NCBI RefSeq assembly: GCF_900119315.1
Contig: NZ_LT827010.1
Span: 4,497,001-4,561,000 of the forward strand
Length of the DNA: 64,000 nucleotides
Source of the DNA: Actinoplanes sp. SE50/110
GTDB lineage: Bacteria; Actinomycetota; Actinomycetes; Mycobacteriales; Micromonosporaceae
Reading direction: 5' to 3'
Part shown: positions 43,285 to 58,374 of the stretch, in pieces
Position numbering within the stretch: position 1 is the stretch's first letter
Layout of the letters: every line of letters starts with the position of its first letter
Made by a program: the position numbers and the translations under genes
The notes under the pieces: model-generated
The model's input: the letters and a program-made list of their open reading frames with translations, nothing else
Database searches by the model: none
What the model was told of the DNA's origin: nothing

Positions 43285-44454
43285 ATGCGCCCCGCTACCC
43301 GCAGTGCCGCGATCCTCGCCGGCATCACGCTCGCCCTCTCCCTCACGACCCCGGCCTTCGCCGCCCCCGCGACCGCAACGGTGCTCTACGCGGACAGTGC
43401 CACCGCGATCGGCGGCTCGTACGTCGTCGTGCTCAAGCGCGGCGAGGCCGACCAGACCCGCGCGGACCAGATCACCAAGCGGTACGGCGGCACCGTCTCC
43501 CACGTCTTCGGCCACGCCGTCGAGGGGTGGGCCGCCAAGCTGAGCGCCGCAGGCCGCCCGGCTCGCCGCCGACCCCTCGGTCGCCTCCGTCGAGGCCGAT
43601 CAGCGGGTGCGGATCGCCGACACCCAGAGCGGCGCACCCTGGGGCCTGGACCGCATCGACCAGCGGGCGCGGCCGCTGAGCGGCACCTATTCGTACGGCC
43701 CGAGCGCCGGCGTCACCGTCTACGTCGTCGACACCGGCATCACCGTCAGTCATCAGGACTTCGGCGGCCGGGCCTCGTACGGCTACGACGCGGTCGACGG
43801 CGACAACGTCGCGCAGGACGGCAACGGGCACGGCACGTCGTCGCCGGTGTCGCGGCCGGGACCACGTACGGCGTGGCCAAGAGCGCGAATCTCGTCGACG
43901 TCCGGGTCCTGGACAACAACGGCTCCGGCAGCACCTCCGGGGTGATCGCCGGCGTCGACTGGGTGACCGCCCACGCCACCCCCGGCCGCTCGGTCGCCAA
44001 CCTCAGCCTCGGCGGCGGCACCAGCAGCACCCTGGACGCGGCGGTGCGCCGTTCGATCGGCGCCGGGATTCCGTACGCCATCGCGGCCGGCAACTCGGGA
44101 GTCGACGCCGGCGGGAGCTCCCCGGCCCGGGTGACCGAGGCGCTGACCGTCGGCGCCACCGACAGCTCCGACGCCAGGGCCTCCTGGTCGAACTACGGCT
44201 CGGTGCTCGACCTGTTCGCCCCCGGCGTCTCGATCACCTCGGACTGGCGGACCGGCAACACCGCGACGTACACCGGAAGCGGAACGTCCTTCTCCGCCCC
44301 GCACGTGACCGGTGCGGTGGCGCTCTACCTGGCCGCGTACCCGGGCGCCTCGGTCGCCACGGTGAACGCGGCGATCGTGAACGCGGCCACCACCGGCGTG
44401 GTCACCGGCGCCGGCAGCGGCTCGCCGAACCGCCTGCTCTACACCGGCTCCTGA
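43285..44454 (+). pseudogene. Subtilisin-like (S8) protease with two frameshifts
   Basis: A secreted subtilase: signal peptide, I9-type propeptide (GGSYVVVLKRG ... YGGTVSHVFGHAVEGWAAKLSA) and C-terminal catalytic Ser in GTSFSAPHVTGAV are in frame 1. The middle part with catalytic Asp (VVDTGI) and His (GNGHGT) reads only in frame 2, between about 43550 and 43837. An extra base near 43549 shifts into frame 2, and a missing base near 43838 shifts back. Read as it stands, frame 1 stays open but lacks Asp and His, so the product would be inactive. Either recent decay or two sequencing errors. GGAGGA precedes ATG43285. Confidence 0.75.
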
Positions 44455-44468
44455 TCCGGCGATCCGGC

Positions 44469-44512
44469 ACCGCACGCGGGGCTGTCCCGATCGGGACAGC
44501 CCCGCGTGCGGT
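44469..44512. terminator. 44-bp perfect palindrome, terminator
   Basis: The arms 44469-44490 and 44491-44512 are exact reverse complements with no loop (22-bp arms), between the convergent protease genes. It should fold to a very strong bidirectional terminator. Confidence 0.85.
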
Positions 44513-44549
44513 CATGACGGGCGGCCGGTCGGAGCCGGCCGATCGCGGG

Positions 44550-45641
44550 TCAGCGACTCTCGGCGAAGTACTCGTAGTTGTCGGCGTTGTCGACGGCGTT
44601 GCCCGGGTTCGACGCGGCGAGCTGCCTGGCCGCCGTCTGGCCGTACACGTGGTCGTCGGTGCCGCCGTTGACGGTGAAGTGGCTCGACTCGTGGACCAGG
44701 GTTCCGGCCTTCGAGTCGGTGCCCGTGGCCGGCGCCGTCCAGAACGCGTTGCACAGGTAGATGATGTAGGGCTCGTCCGGGTAGACGTACGCGTAGTAGT
44801 CCTCGGTGCTGGTGCAGTCGAGCGTCACGGTCTTGCCGGTCAGCTCGCCGGTGATCTTGTTGTACGCCGAGGTCACCCGGTTGAACCGGGACGAGCTGTA
44901 GGCGCCGAACCAGGTGGCGTAGGCGCCCCCGCCGGACGGGTTCGCCGCGAGCCAGGTGGTGGACTTCTGCGAGAACGTCGCGGCGTTGCTGACGGCCAGC
45001 TTCAGGGCGGTCTTCTCACTGGTGGTGCAGCCGCGATAGGTGAGGGTGACCGCGGCGGCCGCCAGGCTCACCCGCTCGGTGGTGGTCGGCGCGACGCTGG
45101 CGGCCTTGCCGGCGTGCCGGATGCCGGCGCTGGTGCGGACGGAGGCCGGACCGGCGTCGACCCGCAGTGTGCCCGGACGGGCCGCGGTCGCCGCGTTCAG
45201 GGTCCGCACCTGGGCCGATGCCAGTGCGACGGTGAAGGTTCCCGGCCGTGACAGGTCATAGTCGTCCGCCAGGTTCACCGTCGCCGCGTAGGTGCCACCG
45301 GCCGGGATGTGGGTGTAGTCGGCCGCGGTCGGCGCCGCGAGCTTGGCCAGCCTGCCGCGATAGGGCACCGGTACACCGTCGCGGGTGACGGCCAGGACGG
45401 CTTTGATCTCGCGGGCCTGCGGGAGGTCCCGGGACAGCACGTCGATCGCCGACCGTGACGTGTTGCGCACCGTGACGTGCACGGTGAGGGCGCTGCCGGT
45501 GACCTGGCCGATCTGGACGGTCGCGGTGAGGCCGGCGGTGCTGCCGGCTGCCGCCGCGCTCGTGGCGACGGCGGTGGCCGCCGGGATGGCCAGCCCGGCG
45601 GCGAGGCAGGCCGTCCAGAGCTGACGTCGGGAGATGCGCAC
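44550..45641 (-). CDS. Secreted M35 (deuterolysin/peptidyl-Lys) metalloprotease
   Basis: A 363-residue secreted protease. The N-terminus ISRRQLWTACLAAGL is a Tat-like signal. Residues about 40-150 form a beta propeptide/accessory domain, and about 195-363 an aspzincin domain with His317-Glu318 and His321 (LVHESSHF), the third ligand Asp in GGTDDHVYG, and DNADNYEYFAE typical of peptidyl-Lys metallopeptidases. Paired cysteines CTTSE/DCTST/LCNAF fit the family. GTG45641 has GAAGGGA upstream and is preferred over ATG45662. It is secreted and probably scavenges protein. Confidence 0.85.
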   Translation of the reverse strand: MRISRRQLWTACLAAGLAIPAATAVATSAAAAGSTAGLTATVQIGQVTGSALTVHVTVRNTSRSAIDVLSRDLPQAREIKAVLAVTRDGVPVPYRGRLAKLAAPTAADYTHIPAGGTYAATVNLADDYDLSRPGTFTVALASAQVRTLNAATAARPGTLRVDAGPASVRTSAGIRHAGKAASVAPTTTERVSLAAAAVTLTYRGCTTSEKTALKLAVSNAATFSQKSTTWLAANPSGGGAYATWFGAYSSSRFNRVTSAYNKITGELTGKTVTLDCTSTEDYYAYVYPDEPYIIYLCNAFWTAPATGTDSKAGTLVHESSHFTVNGGTDDHVYGQTAARQLAASNPGNAVDNADNYEYFAESR

Positions 45642-45825
45642 GTGGTTTCCCTTCTCGGCCATCGACTTCTGCGGATGCCCCTTCCTCGCGGCAGGGGTGC
45701 GGGAGACGATGCACAGGCATCAATTGCCTTCTATTTACGTGATCATCTCGTTTCATTGGTGAATTTCGCTCATCCCTGATGGGTCATACCGTGGCTGACG
45801 GTCGGCTCCGCCTCGCCGGCCCGGA

Positions 45826-46788
45826 TCAGAACCCGGCGAACTCGACGCCCGCGCCCCGCTCGGTGGCCCGCCGGAGCACCAGCCGGGCCACGGCGAGGTC
45901 CAGGATGCCCAGCCCGAACGGCGAGAACACGGTCAGCCGATCGGCGGGACGCCGGTACGGCGTCCCGGCCAGCAACGACCCCAGTGAGCCGCTGATGAAG
46001 TCGCGGTGCCCGGTCTCCTGCTCGGCCAGGTGCAGCGACGTCGAGGCCCGGCACACGTGGTCGGCGTCGTCCACGATGTTCGAGCTCGCGAGCACGGCGG
46101 GCACCGGCAGGTCCCGCAGCGACAGGTGCAGCAGGACCGCCCCGGGCCGGCAGTGGTCGGTGTCCAGATGGGGCCGGGCCGCCGTGGTCGCCAACGAGAC
46201 CAGCCGGTGCGCGCCCAGCGCCGCCTCGATGCTCGGCGCCACCTCCACCTTGAGGCCGGTGATCCGGTCCGCGAACGACCGTGCCCGCCCGTCGTCGAGG
46301 TCGAAGACGGTCACCGTGCTCAACTCCGGCAGCGTCGTACGCAGGAACCGCAGCACCGCGGCGTTGATCACCCCGCAGCCGATCAGCGTCACTCCCGGCG
46401 TGTCCGGGGCCAGGGTGCCGGCGGCCAGGGCCGCGGAGGCCGCGGTCCGTCGCGCCGAGATGGTCTCGGCGGCCAGCACGGCCTCCGGCGCGCCGGTCCG
46501 CATCGAGTTGAGGATCATGACGGCGGTCGCCCGTGGCAGCCCGGCTCCGATGTTCGCCGGGAACGAGGCGATCCACTTGACGCCGGCCACCGGGTCGTCG
46601 CCGCCCAGGTAGGCCGGCAGCGCGATGATCCGGTTCCGGTCGTCGTCCGGGAAGCGCAGGAAGACCGAGTGCGGCACCGCCGTCCGGCCCTCCTCGTGGC
46701 GCAGGTAGGCCGCCCGGACCGCCCGGAGCACCTCCTCGTCGGCATCCTCCAGGATGCGCTGGACGTCTGCTCTTCCCAGGATCAACAC
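45826..46788 (-). CDS. sbnB: SbnB-like N-(amino-carboxyethyl)-glutamate dehydrogenase
   Basis: A 320-residue member of the ornithine cyclodeaminase/mu-crystallin family. It shows VKWIASFPANI and the NAD-binding strand TLIGCGVINAAVLRFL. In the Dap pathway this enzyme oxidatively hydrolyses the SbnA product into 2,3-diaminopropionate and 2-oxoglutarate. The assignment rests on its overlap (7 bp) with the SbnA-like gene. The start is GTG46788. It supplies a precursor for the NRPS next door. Confidence 0.87.
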   Translation of the reverse strand: MLILGRADVQRILEDADEEVLRAVRAAYLRHEEGRTAVPHSVFLRFPDDDRNRIIALPAYLGGDDPVAGVKWIASFPANIGAGLPRATAVMILNSMRTGAPEAVLAAETISARRTAASAALAAGTLAPDTPGVTLIGCGVINAAVLRFLRTTLPELSTVTVFDLDDGRARSFADRITGLKVEVAPSIEAALGAHRLVSLATTAARPHLDTDHCRPGAVLLHLSLRDLPVPAVLASSNIVDDADHVCRASTSLHLAEQETGHRDFISGSLGSLLAGTPYRRPADRLTVFSPFGLGILDLAVARLVLRRATERGAGVEFAGF

Positions 46789-47792
46789 GGGCTGGCCTCC
46801 ATGGCGTTCTGCTTCCACAGGTGGGCGATGTCGCCGAACCGCTCGGCGACCCAGTCGTCGTCGTAGATGGTGTCCAGGTAGCGCTCGCCGCGGTCCGGAA
46901 AGATCAGGACACAGCTCGAACCCGGCGCGATCCGGTCGCGAACCCGGTCCAGCGCCGCCACGACCGCGCCGGAGGAGCCGCCGGCGAGGATGGCCTCCAG
47001 CGCGACGAGCCGCCGGCACCCCACCACGCAGGCGGCGTCGTCGACGTGCACCACCTCGTCGGCGAGCCCGTCACGGAACAGGGCGGGACGTACGGCCGCG
47101 CCGTGCCCCGGGATGACCCGGGGCCCACGGGGCGTGCCGAAGATCGTGCTGCCCACCGCGTCCACCGCCACGATCCGTACCGCAAGCCGCTGCTCCCGCG
47201 CGTATTCGGCGCAGCCGCGCAGCGTCCCGAACGATCCGGTGGAGCAGAACAGCACGTCGGGTGGCGCCGGCAGCGCCTCGACGATCTCCCGCATGGTGGC
47301 ATGGTGGGCCTGCGGGTTCAGCGGGCTGGAGTACTGGTCCGGGCAGTAGCCGCCCGGCAGGGCCGCCGCCAGCTCCCGGACGCGGGCGATCCGTGCCGGC
47401 AGGAATTCCCCGGTCGCCGGGTCGGGCCGGGTCACGACCTCCACCTCGGCCCCGAGCGCCCGCATGATCGCGATGTTCTGCTGGTTGGCCCGCGGGTCGG
47501 TCACGCACACGAACCGCACCCCGTAGTAGGCGCAGACCTGGGCGAGTCCGATGCCGAGGTTGCCGGAACTGGACTCCACCACCACCGAGCGACCCGGGAC
47601 GATCCGGCCGACGGCGACACCGTGCCGGATCATCTCGAGCGCGGACCGGTCCTTGATGCTGCCGCCGGGGTTGTGACCTTCCAATTTCGCGAACACCCGG
47701 AGCGGACTGCTCTCCCCGAGCCGCGTGAGCTCGACGAGCGGGGTCGCACCGATCGTGCCGGTGATCCCGCTGGCGAATGCCGGCGTCTTCAT
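46782..47792 (-). CDS. sbnA: SbnA-like 2,3-diaminopropionate biosynthesis enzyme
   Basis: A 336-residue PLP enzyme of the cysteine synthase fold. PLP lysine Lys47 lies in NPGGSIKDR, followed by VESSSGNLGIGLAQ (substrate loop) and CSTGSFGTLRGCAEYAR (phosphate loop). In staphyloferrin B biosynthesis SbnA joins O-phosphoserine and glutamate; paired with SbnB it yields L-2,3-diaminopropionate. The gene diverges from NRPS-2. Site D of the cluster motif lies 34 nt before its ATG. Confidence 0.9.
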   Translation of the reverse strand: MKTPAFASGITGTIGATPLVELTRLGESSPLRVFAKLEGHNPGGSIKDRSALEMIRHGVAVGRIVPGRSVVVESSSGNLGIGLAQVCAYYGVRFVCVTDPRANQQNIAIMRALGAEVEVVTRPDPATGEFLPARIARVRELAAALPGGYCPDQYSSPLNPQAHHATMREIVEALPAPPDVLFCSTGSFGTLRGCAEYAREQRLAVRIVAVDAVGSTIFGTPRGPRVIPGHGAAVRPALFRDGLADEVVHVDDAACVVGCRRLVALEAILAGGSSGAVVAALDRVRDRIAPGSSCVLIFPDRGERYLDTIYDDDWVAERFGDIAHLWKQNAMEASPC

Positions 47793-47826
47793 GCACCGAG
47801 CCTTGTCGGACGGTACGGCAGCGGCG

Positions 47827-47840
47827 CAGAGAAGGACGCG
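47827..47840 (-). promoter_or_regulatory. Cluster motif site D (CGCGTCCTTCTCTG)
   Basis: Oriented toward sbnA, with two mismatches to the consensus in its 5' half and an intact TTCTCTG core. It ends 34 nt before the ATG, the same as site A. Confidence 0.65.
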
Positions 47841-47865
47841 CAGTCTTGCCGGCACCGGGCCGGCA

Positions 47866-47879
47866 CCGGTTGTTCTCTG
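47866..47879 (+). promoter_or_regulatory. Cluster motif site E (CCGGTTGTTCTCTG)
   Basis: An exact consensus match oriented toward NRPS-2, 70 nt before its ATG. Sites D and E sit back to back in the 157-bp divergent promoter region, as sites A and B do. Confidence 0.75.
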
Positions 47880-47949
47880 ACCCGGCGGCCGCCCGGGCGG
47901 CACCCTGATGATCCGACGAGTGTGGCCCGCAAACCCCGGAGGGTGCGCT

Positions 47950-54975
<7,026 letters not shown>

Positions 54976-54985
54976 CACAGCACGC

Positions 54986-55023
54986 GGCGGTCATGACGGG
55001 CCGGTCACCCCGTCATGACCGCC
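54986..55023 (+). terminator. Terminator after NRPS-2
   Basis: A perfect 15-bp stem (54986-55000 with 55009-55023) and an 8-nt loop, 10 bp after the NRPS-2 stop. It separates the synthetase from the next operon. The remainder up to 55217 shows nothing further. Confidence 0.87.
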
Positions 55024-55217
55024 CTCGCCCAGGCCTCGAACCCGGCAGTGATCATGGGAGCCGGCCCGAGGTGCCCGGTCGGTGCCAGGTCGGGAAGACT
55101 TGCCCGAGCCGGCGCGGCGACACGCCGTCGACATGCCCCGTACGGGTCATCGCCCATTAGTGGAAGCCCGACCATGGCCAGTGGAATCACTGGTCCCGGC
55201 CCACTACCGTGGCCGCC

Positions 55218-55682
55218 ATGCCCGATCCGCCGGACCCTGCCGGCTCCGCGCCCTGCGCACCGGCAACCGCGGCGTCGAACCCGTCCGGCCTCCCGCTGTT
55301 GCCGCCACCGCCGGAGCCGTTCTGGACCCGGGCCCGGTGGCGCCGCCGCTTGCGGGCGGTGGGCGCGCACACCGGCCTGCAGCACTGGCTTCTGGTCCGC
55401 GGTTTGCCTCTGACCGGCGTCTTCCTCGCGCTGTATGTGACCAACGGCCTGGTCAATTGCTGGCGGACAACCTACGACGTGACCATCGGCGTCATCTCCC
55501 CGGGCGATCATGCGGTCGCCGTGCCCGCGCTGGCCTGGCCGTTGTCGGTGGCGGGCTGGCTGGCCACCCCGGCGATCGTCGGTGCCGCCATCGGCATCAC
55601 CATCGAGCGGGCCATTACCGCCCGCCGCAGCCGCTCGATCACCGATGTCCTCGGCACCCCGTTGGACGACCCGGATGCCTGA
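55218..55682 (+). CDS. Small two-helix membrane protein (DUF6313-like)
   Basis: A protein of about 154 residues: a Pro-rich N-terminus, membrane segments at about residues 62-83 and 105-128 (the second ends in GAAIGITIERAI), and a short polar tail. It resembles actinobacterial DUF6313 proteins of unknown role. ATG55218 is chosen; GTG55209 is equally possible, and no clear ribosome site is seen. It is the first of three overlapping genes. Confidence 0.6.
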   Translation: MPDPPDPAGSAPCAPATAASNPSGLPLLPPPPEPFWTRARWRRRLRAVGAHTGLQHWLLVRGLPLTGVFLALYVTNGLVNCWRTTYDVTIGVISPGDHAVAVPALAWPLSVAGWLATPAIVGAAIGITIERAITARRSRSITDVLGTPLDDPDA

Positions 55683-56022
55683 CTGGATCCCGGAGATCCC
55701 TCCGCTGAAGAACCTCGTGTATGCCCACAGTGGCTACAACGTCCCGGACGGCTTCGCCGCCGCCTTCGTCGTCCTGCACGATCACGACTGGCCGGCCGCC
55801 GAGGACCACTGGGAACGCGCCGTGCAGGCAGTCTTCAACACCGACGCGGTCGCCAAGACCGCCACCGGCGACACCGCCGTACGCCAGGCCGTGACCGCAA
55901 CCGCTGATTTCTTCACCACCAGGCGATATTTTCCCTGGTGTTGTTGGTGCCGCAAAGGCACCCCGGTGCCCACCGAGGAGCTTGCCCGCGCCTCTGCCAC
56001 CGGTAAGGAGGCCACCGAATGA
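55675..56022 (+). CDS. Hypothetical protein with WCCWC tail
   Basis: A 115-residue soluble protein overlapping the upstream gene by 8 bp and the pentapeptide gene by 4 bp. It contains the N-terminal NLVYAHSGYNVPDGF and an unusual Cys/Trp patch FPWCCWCRKG near residue 92, possibly metal-binding or membrane-associated. The function is unknown; it belongs with its neighbours as a unit. Confidence 0.6.
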   Translation: MPDWIPEIPPLKNLVYAHSGYNVPDGFAAAFVVLHDHDWPAAEDHWERAVQAVFNTDAVAKTATGDTAVRQAVTATADFFTTRRYFPWCCWCRKGTPVPTEELARASATGKEATE

Positions 56023-56726
56023 CCGATCCCGTCACCCCACCGCGCACGTTCGGCAGCTTCCACGCCCTGGCGGCCCGCCTCCTGCGCGACGGGTATCCGG
56101 ACCCCCTGACCGACGCCGACATTCAGCAGCACGCCGACGCCGCCGTTGCCCGGATCCGCGCCAATCCCGGCAACGGTAGAGCTCAACCCCCGATCGACGT
56201 CATCCGTCAGGGAACTCGCCGCCTCGGCACCCACTACGACCTCAGCGAGGCAGACCTCCGCGGTGCGAACCTCCGCGGGGTCAAGCTCATCGAGGTGATC
56301 CTCTTCGAGGCGAACCTCTTCGGGGCGAAGCTCTCCTGGGCGGACCTCACCAGGGCGAACCTGCGCGGAGCGAACCTTCATCAGGCGTACCTCATCGGGG
56401 CGGACCTCACCGGGGCGAATCTCGCCAACGCGGACCTCAACGAGTCGCACCTCATCGGGACATACCTCATCGGTGCAAACCTCACCAGGGCGAATCTGGG
56501 CGGGGCGGATCTTCGTGGGGCGGACCTGCGCGGAGCGGATCTTCGTGGGGCATGGGCCACCCCGGCCAGGCTCGACGAGGCGGTGTGGGATCGGTCCACG
56601 GTCTGGCCGGCCGGGTGGTCGACATGGATCGCCGACCGATCCGAGCCGTTGCCCGGCGGCGGGTACCGGATCACGTCCGATCAGCCCGGTGCCGACGACC
56701 GGGCTGCATCTCCGGTCAGCCGGTGA
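56019..56726 (+). CDS. Pentapeptide-repeat protein
   Basis: A 235-residue protein. After a helical N-terminal domain (about 1-70), residues about 78-180 form some twenty A(D/N)LxG-type pentapeptide repeats (DLRGANLRG, ANLTRANLGG, DLRGADLRGADLRGA), which fold as a right-handed beta-helix, sometimes a DNA mimic. The C-terminal tail (WPAGWSTWIAD) is non-repetitive. It is the last of the three-gene operon. The role is unknown; gyrase protection is known for some relatives. Confidence 0.85.
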   Translation: MTDPVTPPRTFGSFHALAARLLRDGYPDPLTDADIQQHADAAVARIRANPGNGRAQPPIDVIRQGTRRLGTHYDLSEADLRGANLRGVKLIEVILFEANLFGAKLSWADLTRANLRGANLHQAYLIGADLTGANLANADLNESHLIGTYLIGANLTRANLGGADLRGADLRGADLRGAWATPARLDEAVWDRSTVWPAGWSTWIADRSEPLPGGGYRITSDQPGADDRAASPVSR

Positions 56727-56750
56727 CCGCGGCTCCCAGCGTCCCACGGG

Positions 56751-57500
56751 TCAGGTTGCCGGCCGCTGGCGCAGGCGGGCGAGATCCCGTTTGATGTAGC
56801 GCAGGTGCGCCCACTCCTCCTCCAGGATCACCCGGATGCAGTCACCGACGCTGGGACGCCGGTCGCCGCCGCCCCAAGGGTTGTCGCGCTGCTCGGCGAG
56901 CAGGTCCGTCGTGGCCGTGGCCAAAAAGTCGGTGACCATCCGCTGACGCTCGGCACGGACCGTGAGGATCTCCGCGTAGGCCGGCGGATCGGTGCGGAAG
57001 ATCGACATGTCGAAGCCCATCCGGTCGGCCCCGGTGAAGATCTGGCCGATCTCGTGAAACGGGCGGGGCGTCCGCAGGATCGCGCCGCGCAGCCAGGCGT
57101 CGGTCGCCAGGACGAGGTGCCGCAGGGTCTGGGCCAGTGACCACTCGTCCGCGACGTGGGCGTCCACGAGGTCCGGGGGAGTGTCCGCCACCGTCGTCTG
57201 CCAGGCGGCACGTACCGCGGCCCAGCCCTCGCGCAGCCCCGCGGGGGTCTGGGCCCGCTGCAGCTCGCGGCCCGGGAACTGCCGGTTGAGCTCGGCATCC
57301 ACGAGCGGCACCACATCGACGCCGTTGACCAGGAGACGGCCGGAGAACAGGTCGTGGCTGTCGATGTCGAGGCCGTCCACCTCGACGCTGCGCATCGTCA
57401 CACCGCTGACATCGGAGAATCGCAGGGTGGCGCCCTGGAAGCTGGTCCTGACGAAGGTCGCGCCGGCGAACTGCCCGGTGCCGGAGAAGGTGGTCACCAC
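56751..57500 (-). CDS. DinB-like protein with pentapeptide-like N-terminus
   Basis: A 249-residue protein. The N-terminal strands (FAGATFVRTSFQGATLRFSDVSGVTMRSVEVDGLDID) form a short pentapeptide-repeat-like coil. Residues about 85-245 are a DinB_2 helical bundle with metal-binding His candidates in LRHLVLATDAWL and EEEWAHLRYI. DinB-like proteins include mycothiol-dependent enzymes and maleylpyruvate isomerases. It starts 7 bp after the monooxygenase gene stop in the same direction, so it is probably cotranscribed. GTG57500 start. Confidence 0.72.
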   Translation of the reverse strand: MVTTFSGTGQFAGATFVRTSFQGATLRFSDVSGVTMRSVEVDGLDIDSHDLFSGRLLVNGVDVVPLVDAELNRQFPGRELQRAQTPAGLREGWAAVRAAWQTTVADTPPDLVDAHVADEWSLAQTLRHLVLATDAWLRGAILRTPRPFHEIGQIFTGADRMGFDMSIFRTDPPAYAEILTVRAERQRMVTDFLATATTDLLAEQRDNPWGGGDRRPSVGDCIRVILEEEWAHLRYIKRDLARLRQRPAT

Positions 57501-57507
57501 TGCATCA

Positions 57508-58317
57508 TCACGGATTCCGGGCGGCCACCGGGAGGCGGGCGTTCTCCTCGTCGCGCCAGGCGAGCCAGCGGCGTAGCTCGTCGAGATCGAAGTCCGGGCC
57601 GCGGGTCATCAGGGTGAACATGCCGGCGCCGCGCGCACGCAGCGGCGCTGCGACGGTCCACGGGTCGCCGTCGACGAACACCGCCCGTTCGATGGTGGCC
57701 GGGTCACGCCGCAGTTCATCGCAGAACCCGTCGAGTCGGCGCGACTTCTCGCTGAAGACGTCGTCCTCGGCGAAGGTCTGCCAGATGTCGGCGTACCGGG
57801 CCACCAGCCGCAGCGCCTGGGGCCCGTCGGCGGCAACCAGGATCGGCATCCGCCGGATCGGGCGCGGGTTGAGCAGCTGCAGCCGGCGTTCGATGCGGTG
57901 CAGGGCCTCGCGTAGCTCGCGCACCCGCTGAGCCGGTGATCCGAACGCGAAGCCGTACTCCTCGGCCTCCCACTCGCGGAAGCCCGCGCCGATGCCGAGG
58001 ATCGCCCGACCGTCGCTGATGTGGTCGACGGTGCGGGCCATGTCGGCGAGCAGGTCGGGGTTGCGGTAGGCGACGCAACTGACCAACGCGCCGATCGCGG
58101 CGTGGCCGGTGGACTCGGCCCAGGCCGCGAGCGTGGTCCAGCACTCGAAATGCTTGCCGGAGGGGTCCTTGCCGAGCGGGAAGAAGTGGTCCCAGTTGAA
58201 GATCGCGTCGACGCCGAGCGCGTCGGCTTCGGCCACGGCCCGCCGGATGGCCGCATAGTCCGCCCGCGACGGTGGGATCTGGATCGCGACTCGTATCGTG
58301 CCCGGTGTCGTCGTCAC
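57508..58317 (-). CDS. LLM-class F420-dependent oxidoreductase
   Basis: A 269-residue luciferase-like TIM-barrel protein: VDAIFNWDHFFPLG, CVAYRNPDLLADMARTVDHISDGRAILGIGAGF and RMPILVAADGPQALRLVARYADIWQT are family hallmarks. Members use F420 or FMN for oxidation or reduction. The start is GTG58317. It lies 57 bp downstream of the LanB-1 stop and may be the tailoring oxidoreductase of the LanB/A/PCP operon, or an independent gene. Confidence 0.88.
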   Translation of the reverse strand: MTTTPGTIRVAIQIPPSRADYAAIRRAVAEADALGVDAIFNWDHFFPLGKDPSGKHFECWTTLAAWAESTGHAAIGALVSCVAYRNPDLLADMARTVDHISDGRAILGIGAGFREWEAEEYGFAFGSPAQRVRELREALHRIERRLQLLNPRPIRRMPILVAADGPQALRLVARYADIWQTFAEDDVFSEKSRRLDGFCDELRRDPATIERAVFVDGDPWTVAAPLRARGAGMFTLMTRGPDFDLDELRRWLAWRDEENARLPVAARNP

Positions 58318-58374
58318 GATCGAGAATCGTAGATCCGGCCACCAAGCCCACCGCCGCGGAGATCAGCCGGGTGC

